Position numbers and translations under genes: made by a program
DNA from: CAZTHL01 sp964613585
Lineage (GTDB): Bacteria; Pseudomonadota; Alphaproteobacteria; DSM-16000; Inquilinaceae
Assembly: GCA_964613585.1 (NCBI GenBank)
Contig: CAZTHL010000034.1
Coordinates: 1 to 37,970 of the forward strand
Direction of reading: 5' to 3'
Length of the DNA stretch: 37,970 nt
Notes under the pieces: model-generated
What the model was told of the DNA's origin: nothing
The model's database searches: none
The model's input: the letters and a program-made list of their open reading frames with translations, nothing else
Shown: piece by piece, positions 23,096 through 30,884 of the stretch
Numbering within the stretch: position 1 is the first letter of the stretch
How the letters are laid out: each line of letters starts with the position of its first letter

Positions 23096-23833
23096 TCAAT
23101 CACGTCCATTTGTCGATCGCGATCCGACCAACAGATCCGGGCGGCGTTCCCTGGTAATCCGCTCGGCCTGCTCGCGGCGCCATGCCGCTATCCGGCCGTG
23201 GTGACCCGACAGCAGTACCTCAGGGACCGCCCGTTCGACACCGTCATGCCCACACCACACGGCGGGTCGTGTGAACTGCGGATACTCCAGCAGAGAACCC
23301 GTTCCGCCCGGCGCGAAGCTCTCCTCGGTCGAGCTGGCCTCGTTGCCCATGATGCCCGGCAACAGCCGAACGACGGCGTCAATGAGGCACAACGCAGCCG
23401 GCTCGCCGCCCGACAGAACATAATCACCCACGCTGACCTCTTCCACCGCATGGGCGTCGAGCGCACGCTGGTCAATGCCTTCATAGCGCCCACAGAGGAG
23501 CACGACCACCCGCGCCGATACCAACTCACGGACGAAGGACTGCTGGAGCCGCCGACCGCGGGGCGACAGGTAAAGGATCCGATCGGCATTCTGCCGGGCA
23601 AGTGACAGGGCGGCGTCCACCACGTCCGGGCGCAAAACCATCCCCGCCCCGCCACCGAACGGAGCATCGTCGACCGAGCGATGCTTATCCTTCGCAAAGT
23701 CGCGGATGTCCACCGTTTCCAGCACCCATTCCCCGGCTTCAAGGGCCTTGCCGGCGAGGCTGTGCGCCAGTGGGCCGGGAAACATCTGTGGAAAAAGGGT
23801 CACGACCCGGCACGTCCAGAAGGCCGATGCCAT
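23096..23833 (-). CDS. trmD: tRNA (guanine-N1)-methyltransferase
   Basis: 245 residues. Methylates G37 of tRNAs with a SAM-binding trefoil knot, preventing +1 frameshifting. Motifs: VVTLFPQMFPGPL, DDAPFGGGAGMVLRPDV, CGRYEGIDQR, and the knot segment VGDYVLSGGEPAALCLIDAV. The ATG at 23833 is chosen because AGGAG sits five bases upstream; a GTG two codons earlier is possible. Nine bases after rimM. Confidence 0.97.
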   Translation of the reverse strand: MASAFWTCRVVTLFPQMFPGPLAHSLAGKALEAGEWVLETVDIRDFAKDKHRSVDDAPFGGGAGMVLRPDVVDAALSLARQNADRILYLSPRGRRLQQSFVRELVSARVVVLLCGRYEGIDQRALDAHAVEEVSVGDYVLSGGEPAALCLIDAVVRLLPGIMGNEASSTEESFAPGGTGSLLEYPQFTRPAVWCGHDGVERAVPEVLLSGHHGRIAAWRREQAERITRERRPDLLVGSRSTNGRD

Positions 23834-23842
23834 CGGCACTCC

Positions 23843-24403
23843 TCATCCATGATCGTGATCGGACTGATGGCCGGCCATCTCATGGGCTTGGGGGGTGACC
23901 ACGTTCACGGGCGGATCGACGACAATCCGCCCGGCCTCTATATCGACAACCGGCACCACCTGACGATTGAACGGCAAGACGAGAGAGCCGCCGGGAGAAA
24001 GCGAAATCTCCAGAATATTTCCGGCGCCGAAGTCATGCACGGCCCGAATCGAGCCCAAGCATTGTCCCTCTCTGTTCTCGACCCGAAGTCCGAGGAGATC
24101 GGTATGGTAGAACTCGTCGTCCTCCGGAACGGGAAAAGCCTCCCGCTCGGCAAACAACCGAACGCCGGAAAGAGCGCTGGCCGCCTCGCGATCCGCGACA
24201 TCGGCGATACGCGCAACCCACTGGCCCCGCTGGAGTGACAGCAGTTCCAAATCGAATCGGCGGACCCCGGCTTCATCCGTCAGCGCACCATACGAGGTAA
24301 GCGACGCCGGCTCCGCCGTGAAGGGACGCACTTTCACCAAGCCGCGCACGCCGTGCGCCCCGGTAATCTCGCCGACACAGACGCGCCGCTCCGCCCGGCT
24401 CAT
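23843..24403 (-). CDS. rimM: 16S rRNA processing / 30S maturation protein RimM
   Basis: 186 residues. N-terminal RimM domain (VCVGEITGAHGVRGLVKVRPFT) followed by a PRC-barrel (DEFYHTDLLGLRVENREGQ, VLPFNRQVVPVVDIEAGRI). It helps maturation of the 30S head around S19. The C-terminus ends in a short His/Asp-rich tail (GHQSDHDHG) beyond the barrel. Between rpsP and trmD, its standard place. Confidence 0.96.
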   Translation of the reverse strand: MSRAERRVCVGEITGAHGVRGLVKVRPFTAEPASLTSYGALTDEAGVRRFDLELLSLQRGQWVARIADVADREAASALSGVRLFAEREAFPVPEDDEFYHTDLLGLRVENREGQCLGSIRAVHDFGAGNILEISLSPGGSLVLPFNRQVVPVVDIEAGRIVVDPPVNVVTPQAHEMAGHQSDHDHG

Positions 24404-24457
24404 GGCAAGGCTAATCCATCAGCGCGATCCGGAGCGTTCAATCCGTCCCAACGGCGT

Positions 24458-24817
24458 TCAGCCTTCCGCCCGTGCGGCCGCTTCCGCTTCCTGGGCAGCC
24501 TTCAGGCGCTCTTGTGCCTTCGCCTTCGGTGCCGACTTCTTCGGATTGCTCGGGATTGGCGGACGCGGGACGATGCCGCGGGCGCCCAGCAGCCGCACCA
24601 CCCGGTCACTCGCCTGCGCCCCATTGCCAAGCCAGTGCCGAAGGCGCTCCTCCTTCAGCACCACCCGATCCGGGTGATCGCTGGCGAGCAATGGGTTGTA
24701 GGTTCCTACCTTCTCGATGAAGCGCCCATCCCTAGGGGACGCTCCGTGGGCTACGACGATGCTGTAGAACGGCCGCTTCTTCGACCCGCCACGAGCCAGA
24801 CGAATCCGCACAGGCAT
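24458..24817 (-). CDS. rpsP: 30S ribosomal protein S16
   Basis: 119 residues: the family core MPVRIRLARGGSKKRPFYSIV, SPRDGRFIEKVGTYNPL and HWLGNGAQASDRV, then an Ala/Lys/Glu-rich C-terminal extension of about 35 residues frequent in alphaproteobacteria. Situated 92 bases downstream of ffh. Confidence 0.97.
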   Translation of the reverse strand: MPVRIRLARGGSKKRPFYSIVVAHGASPRDGRFIEKVGTYNPLLASDHPDRVVLKEERLRHWLGNGAQASDRVVRLLGARGIVPRPPIPSNPKKSAPKAKAQERLKAAQEAEAAARAEG

Positions 24818-24909
24818 TCTCTTGTCTCACCTTTCCCTCTGCGACAGCCGATCGGCCTGCCGTGAACCGTAATGGCCGAGCAGCCCTCCCGGCTGCCTTC
24901 CCTGCCCGC

Positions 24910-26349
24910 TCATCCGCGGGGACCTCCGGGCGGCATCATCCCCGGCGGAAGCCCACCGCTCCCGCCGAGACCGGGAATGTTCCCTGGCATCAGACCCTTG
25001 CGGCCCATCTTCTTGACACGCTTCATCATGTCATTCATCTGCTGGTACTGCTTCAGAAGGCGATTGACATCCTGAACCGACGTTCCCGAGCCGGCCGCGA
25101 TCCGGCGCTTCCGGGAGGCGTGCAGCACCTTGGGGTTTCGCCTTTCCGAAATCGTCATCGATGAGATGATGGCTTCCTGGCGCTTCAACAGCCGATCGTC
25201 AAGATTGGCCTCCTGAATCTGCGACTTGAGCTTGCCAACCCCGGGCAGCATGCCCATCAGCCCCGACAAGCCCCCCATGCGGCGCATTTGGCGCAGCTGG
25301 GATGCCATATCCTCCAGATCGAAGCTCCCCTTGCGCATCTTGGCCGCGAGCTTCTCGGCCTCATCCTGCTCCATGGTCTCGGCGGCCCGCTCCACCAGGC
25401 TGACCACGTCGCCCATGCCCAGGATACGGCCGGCGATCCGCTCGGGGTGAAACGGCTCGATGGCGTCAATCTTCTCGCCGGTGCCGATCAGCTTGATGGG
25501 CTGACCGGTCACGGCTCGCATGCTGAGCGCTGCGCCGCCGCGCGCGTCACCGTCTATACGTGTCAGCACGATGCCCGTAACGCCGACCTGCCGGTGGAAA
25601 TTCTCGGCGACCCGCACGGCGTCCTGGCCGGTCATGGCATCGGCCACGAGCAGCGTTTCCGCCGGCTGCGTGGCGTCGCGCACGGCGGCGACCTCCGCCA
25701 TCAGGGTCTCATCGATCGACTGGCGGCCGGCGGTGTCGAGCAGAACGACGTCGTATCCCTGAAGCCGGCCAATCTCCATGGAGCGCTTGGCGATGTCCAC
25801 CGCCCCCTGGCCGGGAACAATGGGCACCGTTGCGACGCCCGCCTGCTCCCCGAGTATCCGCAGCTGCTCCTGCGCCGCCGGGCGACGCGTGTCGAGCGAC
25901 GCCATGATGACCCGTTTGTGATGACGCTCCTTCAGCCGAAGCGCGATCTTCGCCGACGACGTCGTCTTTCCCGAGCCCTGCAAGCCCACCATCAGCACGG
26001 GCACCGGCGGCGGCGCGTTGAGATCGAGAGGCAGCTGACCCTTGGTGTCCGCGTCCGAAGGCACGTCCCGCTTGTCCGCCGGCTCGGCCGCCAGCATCTC
26101 GACAAGATTGTCATGGACGATCTTGACGACCTGCTGACCGGGAGTGACGGACCGGAGCACCTCCTGGCCGACGGCACGTTCCCGTACCCGCTTGACGAAA
26201 TCCTTCACCACAGGCAACGCGACGTCAGCCTCGAGGAGGGCGACGCGCACCTCCCGCAGGGCCTCGTTCACGTCGGCCTCGCTCAAGGCACCCCGGCGCT
26301 TGAGACGCTCAAAGATATCTGAGAGGCGACCGCTAAGGCCCTCGAACAT
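24910..26349 (-). CDS. ffh: Signal recognition particle protein Ffh
   Basis: 479 residues from the ATG at 26349 (MFEGLSGRLSDIFERL; AAGGAT upstream). N domain with ALLEADVALPVVKDFV, then the G domain: GLQGSGKTTSSAK (P-loop), DTRRPAAQEQL, LLDTAGRQ, TRIDGDARGG. The M domain has LRQMRRMGG...MLPGVGK, MTISERRNP and a Met/Gly/Pro-rich tail. It binds 4.5S RNA and signal peptides and docks on FtsY. First gene of the translation operon that follows. Confidence 0.98.
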   Translation of the reverse strand: MFEGLSGRLSDIFERLKRRGALSEADVNEALREVRVALLEADVALPVVKDFVKRVRERAVGQEVLRSVTPGQQVVKIVHDNLVEMLAAEPADKRDVPSDADTKGQLPLDLNAPPPVPVLMVGLQGSGKTTSSAKIALRLKERHHKRVIMASLDTRRPAAQEQLRILGEQAGVATVPIVPGQGAVDIAKRSMEIGRLQGYDVVLLDTAGRQSIDETLMAEVAAVRDATQPAETLLVADAMTGQDAVRVAENFHRQVGVTGIVLTRIDGDARGGAALSMRAVTGQPIKLIGTGEKIDAIEPFHPERIAGRILGMGDVVSLVERAAETMEQDEAEKLAAKMRKGSFDLEDMASQLRQMRRMGGLSGLMGMLPGVGKLKSQIQEANLDDRLLKRQEAIISSMTISERRNPKVLHASRKRRIAAGSGTSVQDVNRLLKQYQQMNDMMKRVKKMGRKGLMPGNIPGLGGSGGLPPGMMPPGGPRG

Positions 26350-26539
26350 TGCCGTCATCCTTGAACTCAAGCCCTGGTCGCGGATCCCTCATCGGGGCTG
26401 TGGGGACACGAGCCCGACCGCACGCCACATCTCGGGCCATTCCTCGTCCGCGCCCTGCCAGACCGCCGGTCGCCTCGGACAGCGACACATCAGCCGGATC
26501 CCTCATGAAGTGCCGGATGACGCTTCCTGACGCTCCCGG

Positions 26540-26568
26540 AAGGTAGAAACGGCACGAAGGCCTGTCAA
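26540..26568 (-). promoter_or_regulatory. Predicted promoter of the ffh-rpsP-rimM-trmD-rplS operon
   Basis: On the minus strand TTGACA (26568-26563) is followed after exactly 17 bases by TACCTT (26545-26540). This leaves an untranslated leader of about 180 bases before ffh, in which I see no clear riboswitch or small gene. The 290-base gap shared with the divergent pentapeptide-repeat gene shows nothing else definite. Confidence 0.55.
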
Positions 26569-26660
26569 CGGCACCGCTCCGTCCGAAAGGCCGCGGGTCA
26601 TCCCCCGCATTTAACGAAATCTTTCGCCTCGTCAGCCTAACGCCGTCCTTCACTTGAGCG

Positions 26661-28010
26661 ATGGAATGGTCCATGCCCGAGTTCAGCGAAGATCCGGTCC
26701 GCCGCCGGCTCAGCCAGCAGCAGCTCGATGGGATCGTTCGGTCCCATGGCCGCTTCGTGCGCGATGGATCTGGCGAGCGTGCACGGCTTCGGCTCTGCGA
26801 TCTCTCCCATCTCGATCTCTCCGGCCAGGATCTGACCGGCGCCGATCTCACCGGTGCAAAGCTCTACGGCACACGCCTGATCGACACCCGTCTGGCGGAC
26901 GCCATTCTCTTCGGCAGCGACCTCCGGCTCGCCAATCTGCGCCGGGCCGACCTCTCAAACGCGGATCTCAAGGGAGCCTGCCTGCGTGGCGCCATCCTGA
27001 CTGAGACCCTTATGATCGACACCGACTTGCGCGACGGCGCCGTGATCGCTCCGGGCCCGGACCGGGCGCTTCGTCCCGTGCGATTCGATCCCACCAGCAC
27101 CGAGCTGACCTGCGCAAAGGTGAACGGCGCCAATCTGACCCGGGCGCGTCTCGCCAATGCCTTCATCATGCAGTCTGATCTCACAGACTCCATCCTCAAG
27201 GATGCCAAGCTGGTCCGCACCAATCTCACCAACTCCAACCTCACCGGCTGCAATCTGGAAGGTGCTGACCTCACCAACGCCAACCTGAACGGCGCCATCC
27301 TGCAGGGCGCCGACCTCACCAACGCCATGATCGCCAGCGCGAACTTCAGCAACGCGAACCTGGTCGGGGCGATCTACGAGCCGGAACGGCTGGCCAAGGC
27401 CATGACGGCCAACGCAAAGCTGCACAAGCCCCTGGCGTCGCTGCGCCGGTCCCTCGACGAGATCTTGACCGAGCATGCCCGGTGGGTCGAAAGCAATGGC
27501 CGGTCCGGGGAGCGCGCCGACTTGTCCGAGCTCGAGCTCAGCGGAGTGGACCTTGCCGGCCGGAACCTCGCCGCCGCCGTCCTCCGCTTTGTTGCCATGA
27601 GTGGCGCCCGGATGAACCGTGCCGCCTTGGCGATGGCCGACATGACCCTGGCTGATTTGCGCCGGGCCGATTTGAGCCACGCCGACCTGCGTGGCACGAC
27701 CTTGCAGCGGGCCTCGCTGTCCGGCGCCTGCCTGACCCGAGCCCGGCTCTCGCCCGTCGAGATCGCCGGGGACAACGCCTTCACGTGGCAAGCCAATCTG
27801 CTGCGGGCCAGGCTCAATGAGGCCGATCTGTCAAACGCGGATCTGAGGGGCGCCCAGCTGCCGGGTGCCGAGCTTGTCGACGCCGACCTCCGCAACGCCG
27901 ATCTTTCCGGAGCCAATCTGCAGCGGGCGGATCTCTCGCGGGCCCGGCTGCAAGGCTGCCGGCTCGACGGCGCCAACCTGGCGGGCACGATCGGCCTTTC
28001 CGCGGACTGA
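26661..28010 (+). CDS. Pentapeptide-repeat protein with two related halves
   Basis: 449 residues, almost entirely A(D/N)LXX repeats that fold into a right-handed quadrilateral beta-helix. Two blocks of repeats, roughly residues 45-240 and 285-447, are each introduced by a similar helical module: LDGIVRSHGRFVRDGSGERA (22-41) and, later, LDEILTEHARWVES plus NGRSGERADL (265-288), both leading into a D/E-L-S-G-x-D-L sequence. The protein therefore looks like an internal duplication. No signal peptide or membrane helix. Start is the ATG at 26661; a second ATG four codons later is possible. Function unknown; pentapeptide proteins range from gyrase mimics to scaffolds. Convergent with pspC. Confidence 0.9.
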   Translation: MEWSMPEFSEDPVRRRLSQQQLDGIVRSHGRFVRDGSGERARLRLCDLSHLDLSGQDLTGADLTGAKLYGTRLIDTRLADAILFGSDLRLANLRRADLSNADLKGACLRGAILTETLMIDTDLRDGAVIAPGPDRALRPVRFDPTSTELTCAKVNGANLTRARLANAFIMQSDLTDSILKDAKLVRTNLTNSNLTGCNLEGADLTNANLNGAILQGADLTNAMIASANFSNANLVGAIYEPERLAKAMTANAKLHKPLASLRRSLDEILTEHARWVESNGRSGERADLSELELSGVDLAGRNLAAAVLRFVAMSGARMNRAALAMADMTLADLRRADLSHADLRGTTLQRASLSGACLTRARLSPVEIAGDNAFTWQANLLRARLNEADLSNADLRGAQLPGAELVDADLRNADLSGANLQRADLSRARLQGCRLDGANLAGTIGLSAD

Positions 28011-28014
28011 TGCC

Positions 28015-28090
28015 GCCGAGCCGACGAGATGGCTCGTCGGCTCGGCCCGGGGCGCCCGCCAACCCTGCCGCCGCCCGGGCTCGCCGTCAT
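28015..28090. repeat. Dispersed hairpin repeat, copy 2 (possible bidirectional terminator)
   Basis: A perfect 14-bp stem (28015-28028 with 28033-28046) closed by the loop ATGG starts four bases after the stop codon of the pentapeptide gene. The following tail, with GCCCGCCAACCCT and CGCCCGGG, matches copy 1 at 19391-19440. It lies between two convergent genes and could stop transcription from both, although there is no T-run. Confidence 0.75.
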
Positions 28091-28115
28091 GAGACCTCCT
28101 CGAGCCGCGCGGCAG

Positions 28116-28532
28116 TCACCGGTCCAGCCCGCGGATCTCCCGATCGAACTTGAACTCCTCCGACGTCACCAGCGTCTCCATGGACGCCAGGCGACGCTCG
28201 AGGTCGCGAAACTTGTGGCGGAGGCTATAGAAGGTCTGATCCGGAGCACGGCTTACGTCGCGCCAGAACTCCTCCTCGTCCGGACTGCCATAGAGGCGCT
28301 CGGGACGTCGGCCCATGACCATGGCACCGACGAAGTAGACCAGCAGCGCTTGAACCGTGAAGAGCAGCAGGGCCACGATCGCCACGAGCCGCGCCTGCCA
28401 AACCGGCAGACGGAAATAGTCAGCAAGCCCGGCACAGACGCCGAACAGCATGCCTCGTTCGGGGTTCCGGTAGGGCCGATGCGGATTCAGCGAGCCCGCC
28501 AGGCTGTCGCGTCGTCTCATGTGATCCATCAT
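28116..28532 (-). CDS. pspC: PspC-domain membrane protein of the phage-shock operon
   Basis: 138 residues from the ATG at 28532, which overlaps the pspB stop (ATGA). The PspC domain is PYRNPERGMLFGVCAGLADYF followed by a membrane helix (VAIVALLLFTVQALLVYFVGAMVMG). A charged C-terminal segment of about 60 residues (SRAPDQTFYSLRHKFRDLERR) is predicted to form a coiled coil. In E. coli PspB and PspC sense membrane stress and recruit PspA, releasing PspF. Confidence 0.94.
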   Translation of the reverse strand: MMDHMRRRDSLAGSLNPHRPYRNPERGMLFGVCAGLADYFRLPVWQARLVAIVALLLFTVQALLVYFVGAMVMGRRPERLYGSPDEEEFWRDVSRAPDQTFYSLRHKFRDLERRLASMETLVTSEEFKFDREIRGLDR

Positions 28533-28768
28533 GTCTTCCTCCGCCAATGCGGCACCTCGGCATCAAGGATGGTCTCCAAGGCGGCTATCCGCGCTTCCAT
28601 GCGCCGCGCGCTCTCCCACAAGTCCACCAGGATCCGTTCGTCCTCGGCGGACAGCATGCGGCTCGACCGCCACCGGGTGATGTAATGCAGAATAAGCCAA
28701 ATCGGCGCGACAATCACCAGGAAGACGGCTAGAAGGACTGCCAAAAAGATGGCTCCGAACATTTCCAT
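28529..28768 (-). CDS. pspB: Phage-shock protein B
   Basis: 79 residues: one N-terminal membrane helix (FGAIFLAVLLAVFLVIVAPIWLI split by no charged residue), then HYITRWRSS and a charged coiled coil with ERILVDLWESARRMEARIAALE, a close match to the PspB family. A second Met two codons in is an alternative start. Between pspA and pspC, overlapping pspC by four bases. Confidence 0.94.
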   Translation of the reverse strand: MEMFGAIFLAVLLAVFLVIVAPIWLILHYITRWRSSRMLSAEDERILVDLWESARRMEARIAALETILDAEVPHWRRKT

Positions 28769-28802
28769 TCTGATGCTTCTGCCTTAAGCTCGGCGCCGCT
28801 GC

Positions 28803-29468
28803 CTACTTGCGAGCCGCGAGCCGTGCCTTCATCTCGGCGAGCTCCTGCTCAATGGCGCTTTCGGACTCGAGCTCCGCAAACTCTTCAGCAAGGCTGCGGC
28901 GACGCCCCATATCGAAGGATTCGGCCGTGCCCTCGAGCTCGTCGAGCTTGCGCTCGACCCCGGCATAGCGCTCCAAGGCCTCATCGATCCGATCGTCATG
29001 GAGCTGCGCCCGCACCCGCACACGATCCGTGGCCGTCTTCCGGCGAAGCTCGAGGGACTTCTGCTTGGCCTTCGCCTCGGACAGCTTCGCCTGAAGCCGG
29101 CTCATGTCCTCATTGGTCTTGGCGAGGCCGTCCTCAACCGTGCGCAGCTCACGTTCCATGAGGTCGGCGGTCTCGCCGGCCTTGCTGCGGGCCAGCAGCG
29201 CCCCCTTCGCCAAGTCCTCGCGCCCCTTCTCCAAGGCGAGCTCGGCCTTGCGGCTCCAGTCGTCCGCGGCCTGACGAAGCTCGCCGATCTTCCGGACCAG
29301 CTCCTTCTTGTCGGCGATCGACCGGGCGGCGGCCGTCCGCACCTCGACCAGCGTGTCCTCCATCTCCTGGATGATCAGCCTGACAATCTTCTCAGGATCC
29401 TCGGCACGATCGAGCAAGCTGTTGATATTGGAATTGATGATGTCTCCAAGCCGGGAAAATATACTCAT
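28803..29468 (-). CDS. pspA: Phage-shock protein A (IM30/ESCRT-III-like)
   Basis: 221 residues from the ATG at 29468, preceded by AGGAGG eight bases upstream; the reading frame continues upstream but without family resemblance. Starts MSIFSRLGDIINSNINSLLD, the amphipathic membrane-binding helix, then DPEKIVRLIIQEMEDTLVEV and long helical coils. PspA binds damaged inner membrane and, when free, inhibits PspF. First gene of pspABC, under a predicted sigma-54 promoter. Confidence 0.97.
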   Translation of the reverse strand: MSIFSRLGDIINSNINSLLDRAEDPEKIVRLIIQEMEDTLVEVRTAAARSIADKKELVRKIGELRQAADDWSRKAELALEKGREDLAKGALLARSKAGETADLMERELRTVEDGLAKTNEDMSRLQAKLSEAKAKQKSLELRRKTATDRVRVRAQLHDDRIDEALERYAGVERKLDELEGTAESFDMGRRRSLAEEFAELESESAIEQELAEMKARLAARK

Positions 29469-29562
29469 CAGCGTCTCCTCCTGCGCGGCGCCCGCCGCGT
29501 CATGGTCTGCCGCGCCGACTGTCCGGGATCGTGCCGGTCCACGCGCGGGGCCACGCCCCTTG

Positions 29563-29580
29563 AAGCACAATCGATGCCAC
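29563..29580 (-). promoter_or_regulatory. Predicted sigma-54 promoter of pspABC
   Basis: Read on the minus strand: GTGGCATCGATTGTGCTT. The GG of the -24 element (TGGCAT, 29579-29574) and the GC of the -12 element (GTGCT, 29568-29564) are separated by exactly ten bases, the invariant sigma-54 spacing. It lies about 95 bases before the pspA start codon, and the divergent gene is pspF, a sigma-54 activator, so context agrees. Confidence 0.8.
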
Positions 29581-29599
29581 TCCCCGGCATCAGCACAAG

Positions 29600-29616
29600 T
29601 CATTGAAATTGAATGA
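29600..29616. promoter_or_regulatory. Candidate PspF upstream activating site
   Basis: TCATTGAAATTGAATGA is an imperfect palindrome (perfect 5-bp outer arms TCATT/AATGA) in an AT-rich patch between the pspA sigma-54 promoter and pspF, about 20 bases upstream of the -24 box. An activator with a Fis-type HTH would bind such a dyad. It is nearer to the promoter than the E. coli sites, so this is a candidate only. Confidence 0.4.
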
Positions 29617-29706
29617 TTTTCTTTACCCGCCAGCGCGTCCGCTTGCGGCGTGTGGCGAAACGGGCGATATCTCAGCGTAAATTACCGAATCTTGACCGAT
29701 CAGAGC

Positions 29707-30792
29707 ATGACACTCACGCCCGGTGAGCTGCCGGCACCTCTCGGAATCGCGCGCAGCTTCGTCGCAACGCTGGAGAAAGTTTCGCGCCTGGCCCCGCTCG
29801 ACCGGCCGCTTCTCGTCGTCGGCGAGCGCGGGACCGGCAAGGAGCTCATCGCCGCGCGACTGCATTTCCTGTCACGCCGCTGGGAGCGGCCCTTCATCAA
29901 GGTCAACTGTGCGGCGCTCGCTCCCGATCTCCTCGAGAGCGAGTTGTTCGGTCACGAGGCCGGCGCGTTCACCGGGGCCGCGCGTCGCCATCATGGTCGG
30001 TTCGAGCGAGCCGACGGCGGCACCTTGTTCCTTGACGAGATTGCCGACGCCTCCCTTCGTGTGCAGGAGAAGATCCTGCGAGCCGTCGAATACGGAGAAT
30101 TCGAGAGGGTCGGCAGCGCCACGACGCTTCAGGTCGATGTTCGCGTCATTGGAGCGACCAACGTTGACCTCCCGTCGCGCGCGCTATCCGGACAGTTTCG
30201 CGCGGATCTGCTCGATCGTTTGGCCTTTGACGTGATCACCCTGCCGCCGCTGCGGGCCCGACCCGAGGACATCCTGCTGCTGGCCGATCATTTCGGCCGA
30301 GGAATGGCGCGTGAGCTCGGCTGGGCGTCGTTTCCAGGGCTCTCCCAGGCCGCCCAGCAGCAGTTGACGACCCATCGCTGGCCGGGAAACGTGAGGGAGC
30401 TGCGGAACGTGGTGGAACGTGCGGTGGCCGGCGCCCGATCATCGGATCGGCCGGTTCCGCCGGGGCCCCTTGATCCGTTCGACTCACCTTACCGGCCGTC
30501 AGCTCAAGCCCCGCAGATCGACAGGACGGACGCCCCGAACGAGCCCGCACCGGTCGAAAGCGCGGCGACCGGCAGCGGCTCGCCCGAGGCAAGGCCCGGC
30601 ATGTCGGAGGAGCACCAGGGCTTCAAGGAAAGGGTCAAGGCCTGCGAGATCGACCTGCTTCAAACGGCGATGAGTCGCGCTCGCTACAATCAGCAACAAG
30701 CAGCTCGCAATCTTGGGTTGAGCTATCATCAGCTTCGTGGGCTGCTTCGCAAGCACGGTTTGCTGCCGCGCGCTTCCGGGCAACCACTTTAG
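29707..30792 (+). CDS. pspF: PspF-like sigma-54-dependent activator
   Basis: 361 residues from the ATG at 29707. No N-terminal receiver or GAF domain: the AAA+ domain starts at once, as in PspF. Walker A GERGTGKE (39-46), sigma-54 contact loop GAFTGA (86-91), Walker B LFLDEI (about 106-111), second region RFRAD-type (here GQFRADLLDRLAF) and WPGNVRELRN. After a Pro/Ser/Glu-rich linker of about 70 residues, longer than usual, a Fis-type HTH closes the protein (YNQQQAARNLGLSYHQLRGL). Divergent from pspABC, sharing a regulatory gap. Confidence 0.93.
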   Translation: MTLTPGELPAPLGIARSFVATLEKVSRLAPLDRPLLVVGERGTGKELIAARLHFLSRRWERPFIKVNCAALAPDLLESELFGHEAGAFTGAARRHHGRFERADGGTLFLDEIADASLRVQEKILRAVEYGEFERVGSATTLQVDVRVIGATNVDLPSRALSGQFRADLLDRLAFDVITLPPLRARPEDILLLADHFGRGMARELGWASFPGLSQAAQQQLTTHRWPGNVRELRNVVERAVAGARSSDRPVPPGPLDPFDSPYRPSAQAPQIDRTDAPNEPAPVESAATGSGSPEARPGMSEEHQGFKERVKACEIDLLQTAMSRARYNQQQAARNLGLSYHQLRGLLRKHGLLPRASGQPL

Positions 30793-30884
30793 AACGACGC
30801 CAAAATTCAAATTTTCTTAAGCAAGTTGTCCTACCGCTTGTCGTCAACCGCGGTTCCCAGCGGCCTGAATGGGTTCAGAGGCTT

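Noticed and set aside
25288..26322. Plus-strand open frame of 344 codons opposite ffh
   Set aside because: Antisense shadow of ffh; the translation has no domain.
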